47,676 nt of DNA from Lachnospiraceae bacterium NC2008 (GTDB taxonomy: Bacteria; Bacillota; Clostridia; Lachnospirales; Lachnospiraceae): assembly GCA_000687675.1 (NCBI GenBank), contig JHWS01000013.1, positions 1 to 47,676 of the forward strand, given 5' to 3'. This document shows positions 17,555-25,314 of this stretch, one piece after another; positions within the stretch are counted from its first letter, which is position 1, and each line of letters opens with the position of its first letter. A program made the position numbers and the translations under genes. The notes under the pieces are model-generated. The model saw only the letters and a list, made by a program, of their open reading frames with translations. It did no database searches and was not told where the DNA came from.

Positions 17555-17583
17555 AAACGTCTAGTCTGATTTTATCATACTTT

Positions 17584-18378
17584 TTATTGGAATGAAATAT
17601 CAAATGTGGCTAAAGATGTGTTATTTTCGGAATTATTTGGGGTATTGTCCATGTAATAAAAACGACAACCATCAAGAGTGAAATTGCCATACATAATTGC
17701 GTTGTTATAGACATTATATCCAGTACCTGTTACATCGTTGCTGGAAAGGTATGAGAGAATTCCACTTATGCAGGTGTTGGTATAATCAGATGAAGATGCG
17801 TTAGCACCTTTTTCTATAGAAAGTTTTGGTTTTCCTGATGAGCTTGATGTGAAAACAAGTTTTATATCTGCATCGGCACCAGCAGAATTTAAAACAGAAT
17901 AATTATCTGTTCCATCAGCTGCAGTTATTGACATGCCGTAATTTGCTAAATTTTCATTTAACCCACTAACGATATCAGATTTTGATAGATTTTGGCTAAC
18001 TGGAGCTGATATCTGGTTAGCTGATGCTGAACTGTTATCAGATACAGAAACTTCTGAATTAGAATCAGAAGATGAAGCGTCAGTAGAACTAGCATCAGAT
18101 GCTTCATTACCGGAAGCGGAAGCACTTGTATAATAATATGGATCAACAGGTTCTGCTTTATATTCTGTTATTACATTGTTAGATACAATATCAGGGTTAT
18201 TGATACAGTCGTTACAAATATATCTTTCTACACCTAGGATCTCATATTTCTTACATTCTTTAACCTCACCGCAAAATGAGCATGTGTTCTTTTGACCACA
18301 TGATGTAAACGAAAGTAGTAGAAAAATAAATAATAATAGAAGAACTGGTTCGTTTTTGAAAGAATTGTTTGTTTTCAT
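17584..18378 (-). CDS. Lipoprotein with ClpX-like zinc finger
   Basis: This 264-residue protein has a lipoprotein signal peptide (hydrophobic 11-25, lipobox FTSC with Cys27). Directly after it comes a four-cysteine finger, CSFC (33-36) and CNDC (55-58), whose spacing and wording closely resemble the ClpX zinc-binding domain seen in this window at 37846. Residues 85-130 are a serine/alanine-rich linker. The C-terminal part (about 130-264) is an unknown, probably beta-rich domain. It precedes the pseudo-AAA+ and VirD4-like genes on the same strand and may be their envelope partner, though a gap of 78 nt allows a separate promoter. Confidence 0.7.
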   Translation of the reverse strand: MKTNNSFKNEPVLLLLFIFLLLSFTSCGQKNTCSFCGEVKECKKYEILGVERYICNDCINNPDIVSNNVITEYKAEPVDPYYYTSASASGNEASDASSTDASSSDSNSEVSVSDNSSASANQISAPVSQNLSKSDIVSGLNENLANYGMSITAADGTDNYSVLNSAGADADIKLVFTSSSSGKPKLSIEKGANASSSDYTNTCISGILSYLSSNDVTGTGYNVYNNAIMYGNFTLDGCRFYYMDNTPNNSENNTSLATFDISFQ

Positions 18379-18430
18379 ACTATATATAATACACCAAATT
18401 AGAAAAAGAACAAAGATAAGATATGTGAAT

Positions 18431-18460
18431 AAAAAATAGCCTCAGCATAATGCTGAGGCT
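18431..18460 (-). terminator. Terminator of tRNA-Arg
   Basis: On the minus strand, AGCCTCAGCA and TGCTGAGGCT form a perfect 10-bp stem with a short loop, followed by a T run. It lies 3 nt after the tRNA 3' end. Confidence 0.9.
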
Positions 18461-18462
18461 TA

Positions 18463-18536
18463 CGTGCGTGACAGGATTCGAACCCACGACCTTCTGGTCC
18501 GTAGCCAGACGCTCTATCCAGCTGAGCTACACGCAC
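18463..18536 (-). tRNA. tRNA-Arg (anticodon ACG)
   Basis: Acceptor gtgcgtg pairs with cacgcac, the anticodon loop is ctacgga and the T-loop is ttcgaat. It is 74 nt long, discriminator G, no encoded CCA. It is a single-gene unit with its own terminator. I found no second copy of its 3' end in the window that would mark an integrated element. Confidence 0.95.
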
Positions 18537-18667
18537 ATCTACGGATTTAAGTCCAATAGATAATCTAACATACTGATGATTAAATGTCAAACATTAATTA
18601 TCATGAAATAAAACAGAATTATGCGTAGAAAAAAGGAAAAAAAGAAGAAAAAGAGGAGGGAGGTATA

Positions 18668-18721
18668 ATGGGGATTATAGATTTTAATATGGTTTTATTT
18701 GTAGGGTTAAAACAGGATTAA
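18668..18721 (+). CDS. Candidate 17-aa small ORF
   Basis: ATG at 18668 is preceded by an exceptionally strong, purine-rich Shine-Dalgarno (gaggagggaggt). The predicted peptide MGIIDFNMVLFVGLKQD is short and hydrophobic in the middle. No gene follows closely, so it is not an obvious leader peptide. The purine-rich tract may also be chance in this A/G-rich stretch. Confidence 0.3.
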   Translation: MGIIDFNMVLFVGLKQD

Positions 18722-18774
18722 CCTGCAATAATTAAAAGGTGAATACGTGCCCATAATATGAGAATGATAACAAC

Positions 18775-18788
18775 TGACAACAGTGTCA
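18775..18788. promoter_or_regulatory. Palindrome 1, TGACA-N4-TGTCA
   Basis: TGACAACAGTGTCA is a 14-bp dyad with perfect 5-bp half-sites. A second copy with the same half-sites and N4 spacer lies 68 bp downstream. It is probably a binding site for a dimeric regulator. Confidence 0.5.
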
Positions 18789-18822
18789 ATAAATACTGAA
18801 ATGTTGATTTTGTGGAGAAAAA

Positions 18823-18831
18823 TGTGGATAA
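18823..18831. promoter_or_regulatory. DnaA-box-like 9-mer
   Basis: TGTGGATAA is the exact complement of the high-affinity DnaA box TTATCCACA. A one-mismatch copy, TGTGGAGAA, is at 18811-18819 in the same orientation. A single 9-mer can occur by chance, but the pair lies between two identical-type palindromes. Confidence 0.4.
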
Positions 18832-18842
18832 AAACAATGCTA

Positions 18843-18856
18843 TGACACAAGTGTCA
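18843..18856. promoter_or_regulatory. Palindrome 2, TGACA-N4-TGTCA
   Basis: TGACACAAGTGTCA has the same half-sites as palindrome 1. Its symmetry extends to 6 bp per arm (TGACAC/GTGTCA). Confidence 0.5.
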
Positions 18857-19139
18857 AAACGATGGATTATTATGGAAATATACTGTATATATCTTCTATG
18901 AGAAGGGCTGGTTTATAGAATTACATACAATTTATCTTGCTTATTATAGGGGGAAATATATGGGGATTTATACCTAAAACAGATCTGCCAAGATAAAAAC
19001 ATGAACTTAAAAATACCTGAAGCCAGAAATGAAATAATGTAAAAAATATATAAAAAGTGAAAAATACAGTATTTATAAAGAAAATTTAAAAAGACAAAAC
19101 AAGAGTTAATAAATAACTACAAAACAGGATACAAGAGAA

Positions 19140-19262
19140 TAGTTTACATAACATGAAATGCAGTTTTTCCATTTTTTTGGTCTTATATACAGTTGTTTTA
19201 AACTAGATAATAGATTTTGACTAAAAAAGTCATATTGGTATATTTAGTTGTTATGTAAACTA
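19140..19262. repeat. 14-bp perfect inverted repeat pair
   Basis: TAGTTTACATAACA (19140-19153) and TGTTATGTAAACTA (19249-19262) are exact reverse complements separated by 95 bp. Between them lies a T-rich run and a small TGACT/AGTCA hairpin. They could be operators, or ends of a small inserted sequence. No target-site duplication was recognised. Confidence 0.55.
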
Positions 19263-19348
19263 CAATTTTAGGCCTTTATTCTTTGAATTTACCTTGAAGA
19301 ACCGTCTGAAATATTAACTACAATCTTTCTAACATTATTCACAATGCC

Positions 19349-19377
19349 TTGACGGTATAGTAATAAGAAATTATAAT
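19349..19377 (+). promoter_or_regulatory. Sigma-A promoter of the CheC-like operon
   Basis: TTGACG (19349-19354), exactly 17 nt, then TATAAT (19372-19377). It is close to ideal and gives a leader of about 55 nt. Confidence 0.85.
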
Positions 19378-19439
19378 ATATGCATAGTTTTTGACTAACT
19401 ATTCATACCGGGTTATAAATGTTGAGGGGAGGGACTGAT

Positions 19440-19997
19440 ATGACTTTTTTGGATGAAGAAAATGATGCTTTAGGCGAGATTACTAATATCTTTGCTGGTG
19501 CAGCTGCATGCAGTCTCTCAAATATTACGGATGTTGATGTTGATATATCCGTACCTAATTTCAGGGAAGCCCAAGCAGGGGACAAGGTGGTTGATACTAT
19601 GAGCAACTGCTTTGGTTATAGATTCAAGTCTCCTTCATTCTCAGATGGTTTTTGTTTTGTTTCTTTCCAGGGCGAATATAAACGCTTTGCCAGATTATTT
19701 GGCGTGAGAAAGAATGAAGAGTATGTTAGCCACATGATGAAAAAAATCATCTCAACTGGCTTAGAACCTGTTGAAAGACTTATGGAAAAGACCATAAATA
19801 TTGAGGTGTTAAAGAAGGTTTCAGATAACTTTGACGTTTCATTTATGGCCAAGAATTCCGGGTATCTTATAGTTGAGTTTAATATGATTATTGATGATGA
19901 CATAGAAGGGAAAATCGTTGTTGTTTACCCAGAAAGAACAGCTAAGACTATGGCTTCAAGATTCCTTTCAGAAGGAATAGCGGTAACAACAGTATAA
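19440..19997 (+). CDS. CheC/CheX/FliY-like protein
   Basis: The 185-residue protein starts LDEENDALGEITNIFAGA, which resembles the N-terminal phosphatase signature of CheC and FliY (D/S-x3-E-x2-N: here Asp9, Glu13, Asn16). CheC-family proteins dephosphorylate CheY-P. Only the first of the two usual motifs is visible; the second half (LEPVERLMEKTINIEVLKK) lacks it. The start is the ATG at 19440, after gaggggaggg; an in-frame ATG at 19419 sits upstream of that ribosome site. The next gene, 6 nt away, is a nucleoid-associated protein, which is an unexpected partner. Confidence 0.6.
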   Translation: MTFLDEENDALGEITNIFAGAAACSLSNITDVDVDISVPNFREAQAGDKVVDTMSNCFGYRFKSPSFSDGFCFVSFQGEYKRFARLFGVRKNEEYVSHMMKKIISTGLEPVERLMEKTINIEVLKKVSDNFDVSFMAKNSGYLIVEFNMIIDDDIEGKIVVVYPERTAKTMASRFLSEGIAVTTV

Positions 19998-20003
19998 AGT
20001 ATT

Positions 20004-20999
20004 ATGAATACATCTAAAATTGAAATCGACAGAATATTCTTATGCTCTATAGATTCAGCGAAGGCATTTGTTGAATACAATGAGTATACAATAGATCCAG
20101 ACGGAGAGATATTTCAGTATATATTGCAGCTGTTTGCTAGAAATTATGACAATACAGATGCTAAGAAATGTTTCTTTAAGCTGGATTCTTTTATTGCAAG
20201 TATATTACCAGAGGACGCAGCTGGATTTGATGCCTTTGTAGACGTTATAGCAGACGAGATGCATACTCTTATGCAGGATGCTGTAGACCTTCCTTCAGGA
20301 AGTGGTATATTTGTCTGGGCAACAGTAGAAGAGCAGCCGGTAATAGCCTTCTTTAAGCTTAATTTCCAAAAGAGATTAGCTTGTGTAGTAGATGATGGAA
20401 CTGTTGAATTTAAGCAAAGAGGACATCTTCTTCCAACACAGACACAGAAGGAATATGACTACTTCTATATAAACATCATGGAACATAAAACATGGATGAC
20501 TGATATGATTTGCCATGTAGATAACGAGTCAGTTAATTATATGGCAGAGAAAATACTTAAAATTAGCCTTGTTAAATCTGAAAAAGAGGCTGTTAAGCAG
20601 CTTCAGGATACAGTTATCGATACTATTAAGGAGTGCTACAAAGAAGAGGCTCCTAAGAAGGTATTTGAGTATAGACAGTCAGTTGTAGATGAGGCTGAGG
20701 ATTTTGGCAATATTACACCAAAGAGAATAGCAGAAGTAGTATTTGCTGATAATGAGGAAGCTAAGGCTGTATATCAGGAGAAACTTGAAGAAAGAGAGAT
20801 TCCAAAAGAGAAGCCTGTTGAAGTAAGTAATAAGACAAAAAGATCTCTTAAAAAGAAACAGAAAATTGTTACAGAAAACGGTATAGAGATACTGGTTCCA
20901 ATAGAATTCTTGGAAGATAAATCTATATTTGATTATAAACAGGACTCCCAGGGAGGAATATCAATCTTAATCAAAGATGCTGGTGGTCAGTTAAAATAA
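20004..20999 (+). CDS. Nucleoid-associated protein (NdpA/YejK family)
   Basis: The 331-residue protein matches the 37-kDa nucleoid-associated family: FARNYDNTDAKKCFFKLDS near 45-63, AFVDVIADEMHTLM near 78-91 and SGSGIFVWATVEEQPVIAFF near 98-117. A lysine-rich segment (KTKRSLKKKQK) lies near 280. Family members are found associated with nucleoid DNA; their molecular action is not well known. It is the second gene of the operon and ends at a strong terminator. Confidence 0.75.
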   Translation: MNTSKIEIDRIFLCSIDSAKAFVEYNEYTIDPDGEIFQYILQLFARNYDNTDAKKCFFKLDSFIASILPEDAAGFDAFVDVIADEMHTLMQDAVDLPSGSGIFVWATVEEQPVIAFFKLNFQKRLACVVDDGTVEFKQRGHLLPTQTQKEYDYFYINIMEHKTWMTDMICHVDNESVNYMAEKILKISLVKSEKEAVKQLQDTVIDTIKECYKEEAPKKVFEYRQSVVDEAEDFGNITPKRIAEVVFADNEEAKAVYQEKLEEREIPKEKPVEVSNKTKRSLKKKQKIVTENGIEILVPIEFLEDKSIFDYKQDSQGGISILIKDAGGQLK

Positions 21000-21045
21000 C
21001 AAACGCTAAAAGATGAATTAACATTAAAACTAGAATTAATAAATA

Positions 21046-21078
21046 AACAAAAGAGGCTATCATAGCCTTTTTTGTTTA
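21046..21078 (+). terminator. Terminator after the nucleoid-associated gene
   Basis: AGGCTA and TAGCCT with a 3-nt loop, extended by AAACAAAA/TTTTTTGTTT. The flanking A and T runs make it usable from both strands. Confidence 0.85.
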
Positions 21079-21170
21079 CCACAGCAACCTGTGGCAGTAT
21101 ATATAAGATTTTCGAGGATTAACCTATAAGGTAACTTGGACCTGCATATATACCTAACTATTCATTCAAC

Positions 21171-21206
21171 AAAAAAGAGGATATACCTTTCGGTATATCC
21201 TCTTAA
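21171..21206 (-). terminator. Terminator of cellobiose phosphorylase
   Basis: On the minus strand, AAGAGGATATACC and GGTATATCCTCTT form a 13-bp stem with a 4-nt loop, followed by six T. Confidence 0.92.
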
Positions 21207-21226
21207 TTATTGCTTTAATTTATGGA

Positions 21227-23704
21227 TTAGCCCATAACTACTTCTACGCTATGAGTCTTTCCATCGCCGAATGCTGGAAGAATGTTGCCTTCGATAGCAT
21301 TGCCATCAACTGTAACAGACTTAACACCCTTGCATACGTGGTTTGGATTAGAAACCTTGATATCGTATGTAGCACCACGGAACTCTCTCTTAGCCTTAAG
21401 ACCATCCCAAGCAGCTGGAATAGAAGGATCAATTCTAAGTCCGTCGAAGTCAGCAGCGATACCGAGGATGTACTGAGATATAGCAACCATGTTCCAAGCA
21501 GCTGTACCTGTAAGCCATGAGTTCTTACCCTGACCAAAGTTCTTGCCTGTCTGGCCGATATCAGCACCAGCATCCTTACCACCAATCATCTGACCGTATA
21601 CGTAAGGCTCTGTCTTATGAAGATCAGAAGTCTCTTCTGTGAATGCAGGAGCAATTTCTGAATAATATTTGAATGCCTGATCACCTTCACCAGCGTAAGC
21701 AGCAGCACAGATTATCCATGCGTTGTTGTGAGTGAAGATACCAGCATTTTCCTTATATCCACCTGGATATGTAGAAATTTCGCCGTACTGGATGTAGTAC
21801 TTTGTAAATGCTGGGTTATTAAGTACAAGACCATGCTTTGTATTAAGTCTTTCATCGATAGCTGCAAGAGTCTTCTTTGTAGCATCTGCATCAATATCAG
21901 ACATAATAGCGAAGCCCTGTGGCTCGATGAAGATCTGGCCTTCTTCACATTCCTTAGAACCCATCTTTTCGCCGTTAGCGTCGTAAGCACGAAGGAACCA
22001 GTTACCATCCCAAGCAGAATCCATGATGTTTTTCTTCATCTTATCGATTTCAGCCTGAGCCTTAGCTGCTTCATCATCCTTACCGAGGTGCTTAAGGATT
22101 GATACATAGTTAGGACCTGTGTATGTGAAGAGTGTAGCAACCATAACTGACTCAGCAATCTTTGAGTAGCCACCTTCTGCAGCAAACTTAGGGTTTGTAT
22201 ATGTCTGGAATGACTCACCTGGAGTATCTGAGAAGCATGAAAGGTTTACACAATCGTTCCAGTCAGCACGCATAGCGAGTGGAAGACCATGAGGTCCAAG
22301 GTTGTTAACGATGTGATAGAATGAAACCTTTAAGTGCTCAAGCATAGGTTGAGCGATAGACATATCATTATCATAAGGTACCATCTCATCAAGGATTGAC
22401 CAGTCGCCTGTTTCCTTAATATAAGCTGATACTGAAAGGATTAACCATAATGGATCATCTGAGAAGTCTCCACCGATATCTGCGTTACCCTTCTTTGTAA
22501 GTGGCTGATACTGGTGATAGCATCCACCATCTGGGAACTGAGTAGAAGCGATATCAATGATACGTTCTCTAGCACGATCTGGAATCTGGTGAACGAAACC
22601 AAGAACATCCTGGTTAGAATCACGGAATCCCATACCACGTCCGATACCTGATTCGAAGTATGAAGCAGAACGTGAAAGGTTGAATGTAACCATACACTGA
22701 TACTGGTTCCAAATATTAACCATACGGTTAACCTTGTCATCTGGAGTATCAACGCTAAGGATACCAAGAAGCTTATCCCAGTATGCCTTAAGACCAGCAA
22801 GTCCAGCAGCAACCTTTTCAGGTGTGTTGTACTGCTCAATCATAGCAAGTGCTTTTTCCTTATTTATTGTCTTGCCATCAGCTTCGAACTTCTTGTCAAC
22901 TGGCATCTCTACATAACCAAGGATGAATACAAGAGTCTTTGTCTCACCTGGAGCAAGAGTAATCTTCTTATAATGAGAAGCAACTGGAGACCAACCATCT
23001 GCAAATGAGTTGTTAGCCTTGCCTGCTTCAACAGCCTGAGGATTGTGGAATCCGTTGTAAAGACCGATGAATGCATCTCTGTCTGTATCATAACCATCGA
23101 TAGTATCATTTACAGTATAGAATGCGAAGTGATCACGTCTATCTCTGTATTCTGTCTTATGGTAGATTGTTGAATCCTTAACTTCTACACGACCTGTAGA
23201 GAAGTTTCTCTGGAAGTTTGTGCAGTCATCCTGAGCATCCCATAAACACCATTCTGCAAATGAGAAGAGTGAGAATGTCTTTTCGCTAGAACCTTCATTC
23301 TTAAGTACTACCTGCTGAACTTCACCATCATAATCCTGAGGAACGAAGAAAGTAACTTCTGCTGAAAGATCATTCTTCTTACCTTTGATAATAGTGTAGC
23401 CCATACCATGACGGCACTCATAAGAATCGAGCTCTGTCTTTACTGGTGACCAACCTGGGTTCCAGATTGTTCCATTATCATTAATATAGAAGTAACGTCC
23501 ACCCATATCGATAGGAACGTTGTTGTAACGGTAACGTGTAATTCTTCTAAGTCTTGCATCTTTGTAGAAAGAGTAACCACCCGCCGTGTTAGAGATTAGA
23601 GAGAAGAATCCCTGTGTACCTAGATAGTTAATCCATGGATATGGAGTTCTAGGTGTAGTGATGACATACTCTCTATTCGAGTCATCGAAATAACCAAATT
23701 TCAT
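21227..23704 (-). CDS. cbp: Cellobiose phosphorylase (glycoside hydrolase family 94)
   Basis: The 825-residue enzyme closely follows GH94 cellobiose phosphorylases: N-terminus [20 protein letters not shown], then the beta-sandwich, and an (alpha/alpha)6 domain with [25 protein letters not shown] and the catalytic aspartate at about 481 in [11 protein letters not shown]. It splits cellobiose with phosphate into glucose 1-phosphate and glucose in the cytoplasm, saving an ATP. The start is fixed by aaaaaggagacattat. It is monocistronic, with its own promoter and terminator, and is a sign of growth on plant fibre products. Confidence 0.93.
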   Translation of the reverse strand: MKFGYFDDSNREYVITTPRTPYPWINYLGTQGFFSLISNTAGGYSFYKDARLRRITRYRYNNVPIDMGGRYFYINDNGTIWNPGWSPVKTELDSYECRHGMGYTIIKGKKNDLSAEVTFFVPQDYDGEVQQVVLKNEGSSEKTFSLFSFAEWCLWDAQDDCTNFQRNFSTGRVEVKDSTIYHKTEYRDRRDHFAFYTVNDTIDGYDTDRDAFIGLYNGFHNPQAVEAGKANNSFADGWSPVASHYKKITLAPGETKTLVFILGYVEMPVDKKFEADGKTINKEKALAMIEQYNTPEKVAAGLAGLKAYWDKLLGILSVDTPDDKVNRMVNIWNQYQCMVTFNLSRSASYFESGIGRGMGFRDSNQDVLGFVHQIPDRARERIIDIASTQFPDGGCYHQYQPLTKKGNADIGGDFSDDPLWLILSVSAYIKETGDWSILDEMVPYDNDMSIAQPMLEHLKVSFYHIVNNLGPHGLPLAMRADWNDCVNLSCFSDTPGESFQTYTNPKFAAEGGYSKIAESVMVATLFTYTGPNYVSILKHLGKDDEAAKAQAEIDKMKKNIMDSAWDGNWFLRAYDANGEKMGSKECEEGQIFIEPQGFAIMSDIDADATKKTLAAIDERLNTKHGLVLNNPAFTKYYIQYGEISTYPGGYKENAGIFTHNNAWIICAAAYAGEGDQAFKYYSEIAPAFTEETSDLHKTEPYVYGQMIGGKDAGADIGQTGKNFGQGKNSWLTGTAAWNMVAISQYILGIAADFDGLRIDPSIPAAWDGLKAKREFRGATYDIKVSNPNHVCKGVKSVTVDGNAIEGNILPAFGDGKTHSVEVVMG

Positions 23705-23746
23705 ATAATGTCTCCTTTTTCTGTTTTTTGATAACCGCCTGCTTTG

Positions 23747-23762
23747 TGTGCAAACGCTCTGT
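23747..23762. promoter_or_regulatory. Possible cre/LacI-type operator at the cbp start site
   Basis: The string gtgcaaacgctct has the central CG and the AAACG half typical of LacI/CcpA-type operators but its other half is poor. It overlaps the predicted transcription start of cbp, a usual place for carbohydrate repression. Confidence 0.3.
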
Positions 23763-23767
23763 CATAG

Positions 23768-23796
23768 ATTATACAAAAAATAAGACCTCATTACAA
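23768..23796 (-). promoter_or_regulatory. Sigma-A promoter of cbp
   Basis: On the minus strand, TTGTAA (23796-23791), 17 nt, TATAAT (23773-23768). It lies about 65 nt upstream of the cbp start. The rest of the gap 23705-24010 is AT-rich, with a TATAAT at 23930-23935 that may serve the plus-strand lipoprotein gene. Confidence 0.75.
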
Positions 23797-24010
23797 GAAA
23801 AATGATACACAATGAAAGCATAAAAATATCAGTAAAATAGCGAGGTTTACGCATGTTATGTAACCTAATTTGAAAGAAAAAATAAAAAAATGCAAAAAAT
23901 GCCATAAATTCCCTTTTTCTCATCGTATCTATAATATCAGCTGGTTAATTTCATGAATTGGTTATTAGGTAAAAAGATTAGAAATGGAATAGAAAAGAGA
24001 GGTAGATATT

Positions 24011-25225
24011 ATGAAAAAAAGATTTATAACTTTAGTAATGCTTGGGGTTATGGCAGTAAGCACATTAACAGCTTGCGGTAACAAGGATGATGAGGGAAGA
24101 ACAAGAAACAAGGCTGTTGCTTCCGACTATGAAGAATATATGTATGAACCAAGTTACATGGCAGATGCAGAAGCGACTGAATATGCCATTGATGATGGGG
24201 ATTACTATTATGAAGAACCATCGCATGCGGAAGCAGATACTAATGGTGTGATGCAGACCAGCAAGTCTCAGTACAGAGGCAGTACACTTAGCGATGATGA
24301 TAATGGAGCTAAGAATTCTGATACTCAGGTAAAAGAAGACAAGATGGTTTATGAAGCTAATCTTACTATTGAAACCCTTGATTTTGATAAAACATATAGC
24401 GACTTATTAAAACTTATTGATGAATGTGGCGGTAGAATTGACAGCGAAGAGTACGATGCAAAATACCAGTCATATACATCAGATTCAAGATACAAAGATG
24501 GATATCATACAACAAAGCAGGATTATCTTGTTATAAGAATCCCTGCTGATAAATATCAGGACTTCATGAACAGTGATGAGACTCTTGGTAATGTAATAGG
24601 AAAGAATCAGAATACATCAAATATTTCTCAGCAGTATTACAGTACAGAAACAAGAATAGAACTTCTTGAAGGTCAGCTTGAATATTATAAGCATCAGCTT
24701 GAACTTATCGAAGAAGAACTTATGGATGTTGAGGATTATGACTATGTTATTAGTCAAATGATTTACCTTGAAGACAGAATTATCGATGTTCAGGATGAAA
24801 TCAACATGTATAAGAATAATATCGTTACTATGGACAGCCAGGTTGATTACGCAACTATCAGACTTACTCTTTCAGAAGTTAAGGAATATACAGAAATCGT
24901 TACTCCTAGGGAAGAAAAGAAGAATACATTTGCTAACAGATTTAAGAAAAATGCCAAGGCTGCATTCAAGGGCTTCACAAAGTTCTGCGAAAATATCCTT
25001 TACGGTCTTATGTTTGCTCTTCCATATATAATCATTACAGCAATAGCTACACTTATCATCGTTCTTGCAGCAAAGAAGCATAAAAAGAATGCTCTTAAGA
25101 AGATTAAGGTTGCACCATATGAACCACTTCCAGAAGTATTACCATCTGTAGCAAAGAAAATGGAAGAGGAAAAAGCTGAAAATGCTAAAGTAGAAGAAAC
25201 TAAGAAAGAGGAAGAAAATAAATAA
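24011..25225 (+). CDS. DUF4349-domain membrane lipoprotein
   Basis: The 404-residue protein has a lipoprotein signal (hydrophobic 7-20, lipobox LTAC with Cys22), an acidic tyrosine-rich linker (30-100), and a DUF4349 domain (about 115-300: MVYEANLTIETLDF, VIRIPADKYQDF, a coiled-coil LLEGQLEYYKHQLELIEEEL). A membrane helix follows near 335-355 and a charged cytoplasmic tail ends the protein. DUF4349 proteins are common in Firmicutes and lack a defined role. The gene is monocistronic. Confidence 0.85.
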   Translation: MKKRFITLVMLGVMAVSTLTACGNKDDEGRTRNKAVASDYEEYMYEPSYMADAEATEYAIDDGDYYYEEPSHAEADTNGVMQTSKSQYRGSTLSDDDNGAKNSDTQVKEDKMVYEANLTIETLDFDKTYSDLLKLIDECGGRIDSEEYDAKYQSYTSDSRYKDGYHTTKQDYLVIRIPADKYQDFMNSDETLGNVIGKNQNTSNISQQYYSTETRIELLEGQLEYYKHQLELIEEELMDVEDYDYVISQMIYLEDRIIDVQDEINMYKNNIVTMDSQVDYATIRLTLSEVKEYTEIVTPREEKKNTFANRFKKNAKAAFKGFTKFCENILYGLMFALPYIIITAIATLIIVLAAKKHKKNALKKIKVAPYEPLPEVLPSVAKKMEEEKAENAKVEETKKEEENK

Positions 25226-25265
25226 TAAGAGATAAGATACTTTAATAATAATCATATGTTATAAT

Positions 25266-25299
25266 TTAATGCCGAAGGTAAAACTTCGGCATTATTTTT
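25266..25299 (+). terminator. Terminator after the DUF4349 gene
   Basis: AATGCCGAAG and CTTCGGCATT form a perfect 10-bp stem with a 6-nt loop and a T-rich tail. Confidence 0.88.
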
Positions 25300-25314
25300 A
25301 ACTAAGGAAATTAT

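Larger units (their letters stand above)
18541..19439. other. Gene-free AT-rich region with multiple dyads
   Basis: About 900 bp with no recognisable gene apart from one 17-codon candidate ORF. It holds two 14-bp palindromes (18775, 18843), a DnaA-box-like TGTGGATAA (18823) with a near copy (18811), a 14-bp perfect inverted repeat (19140 and 19249) and the promoter of the next operon (19349). The middle, roughly 18860-19130, is very A-rich and I see nothing definite there. Confidence 0.7.

Noticed and set aside
15132-18378. Remnant of an integrative conjugative element inserted at the tRNA-Arg 3' end
   Set aside because: The VirD4-like gene sits on the 3' side of tRNA-Arg, but no integrase, relaxase, VirB4 or direct repeat of the tRNA 3' end is visible, and base composition matches neighbours.
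18399-18590. 63-codon ORF on the minus strand
   Set aside because: It is the translation of tRNA-Arg and flanks.
18541-19348. Chromosomal oriC
   Set aside because: Only one exact and one near DnaA box were found, and dnaA, dnaN and gyrase genes are absent. It is kept only as a finding about clustered sites.
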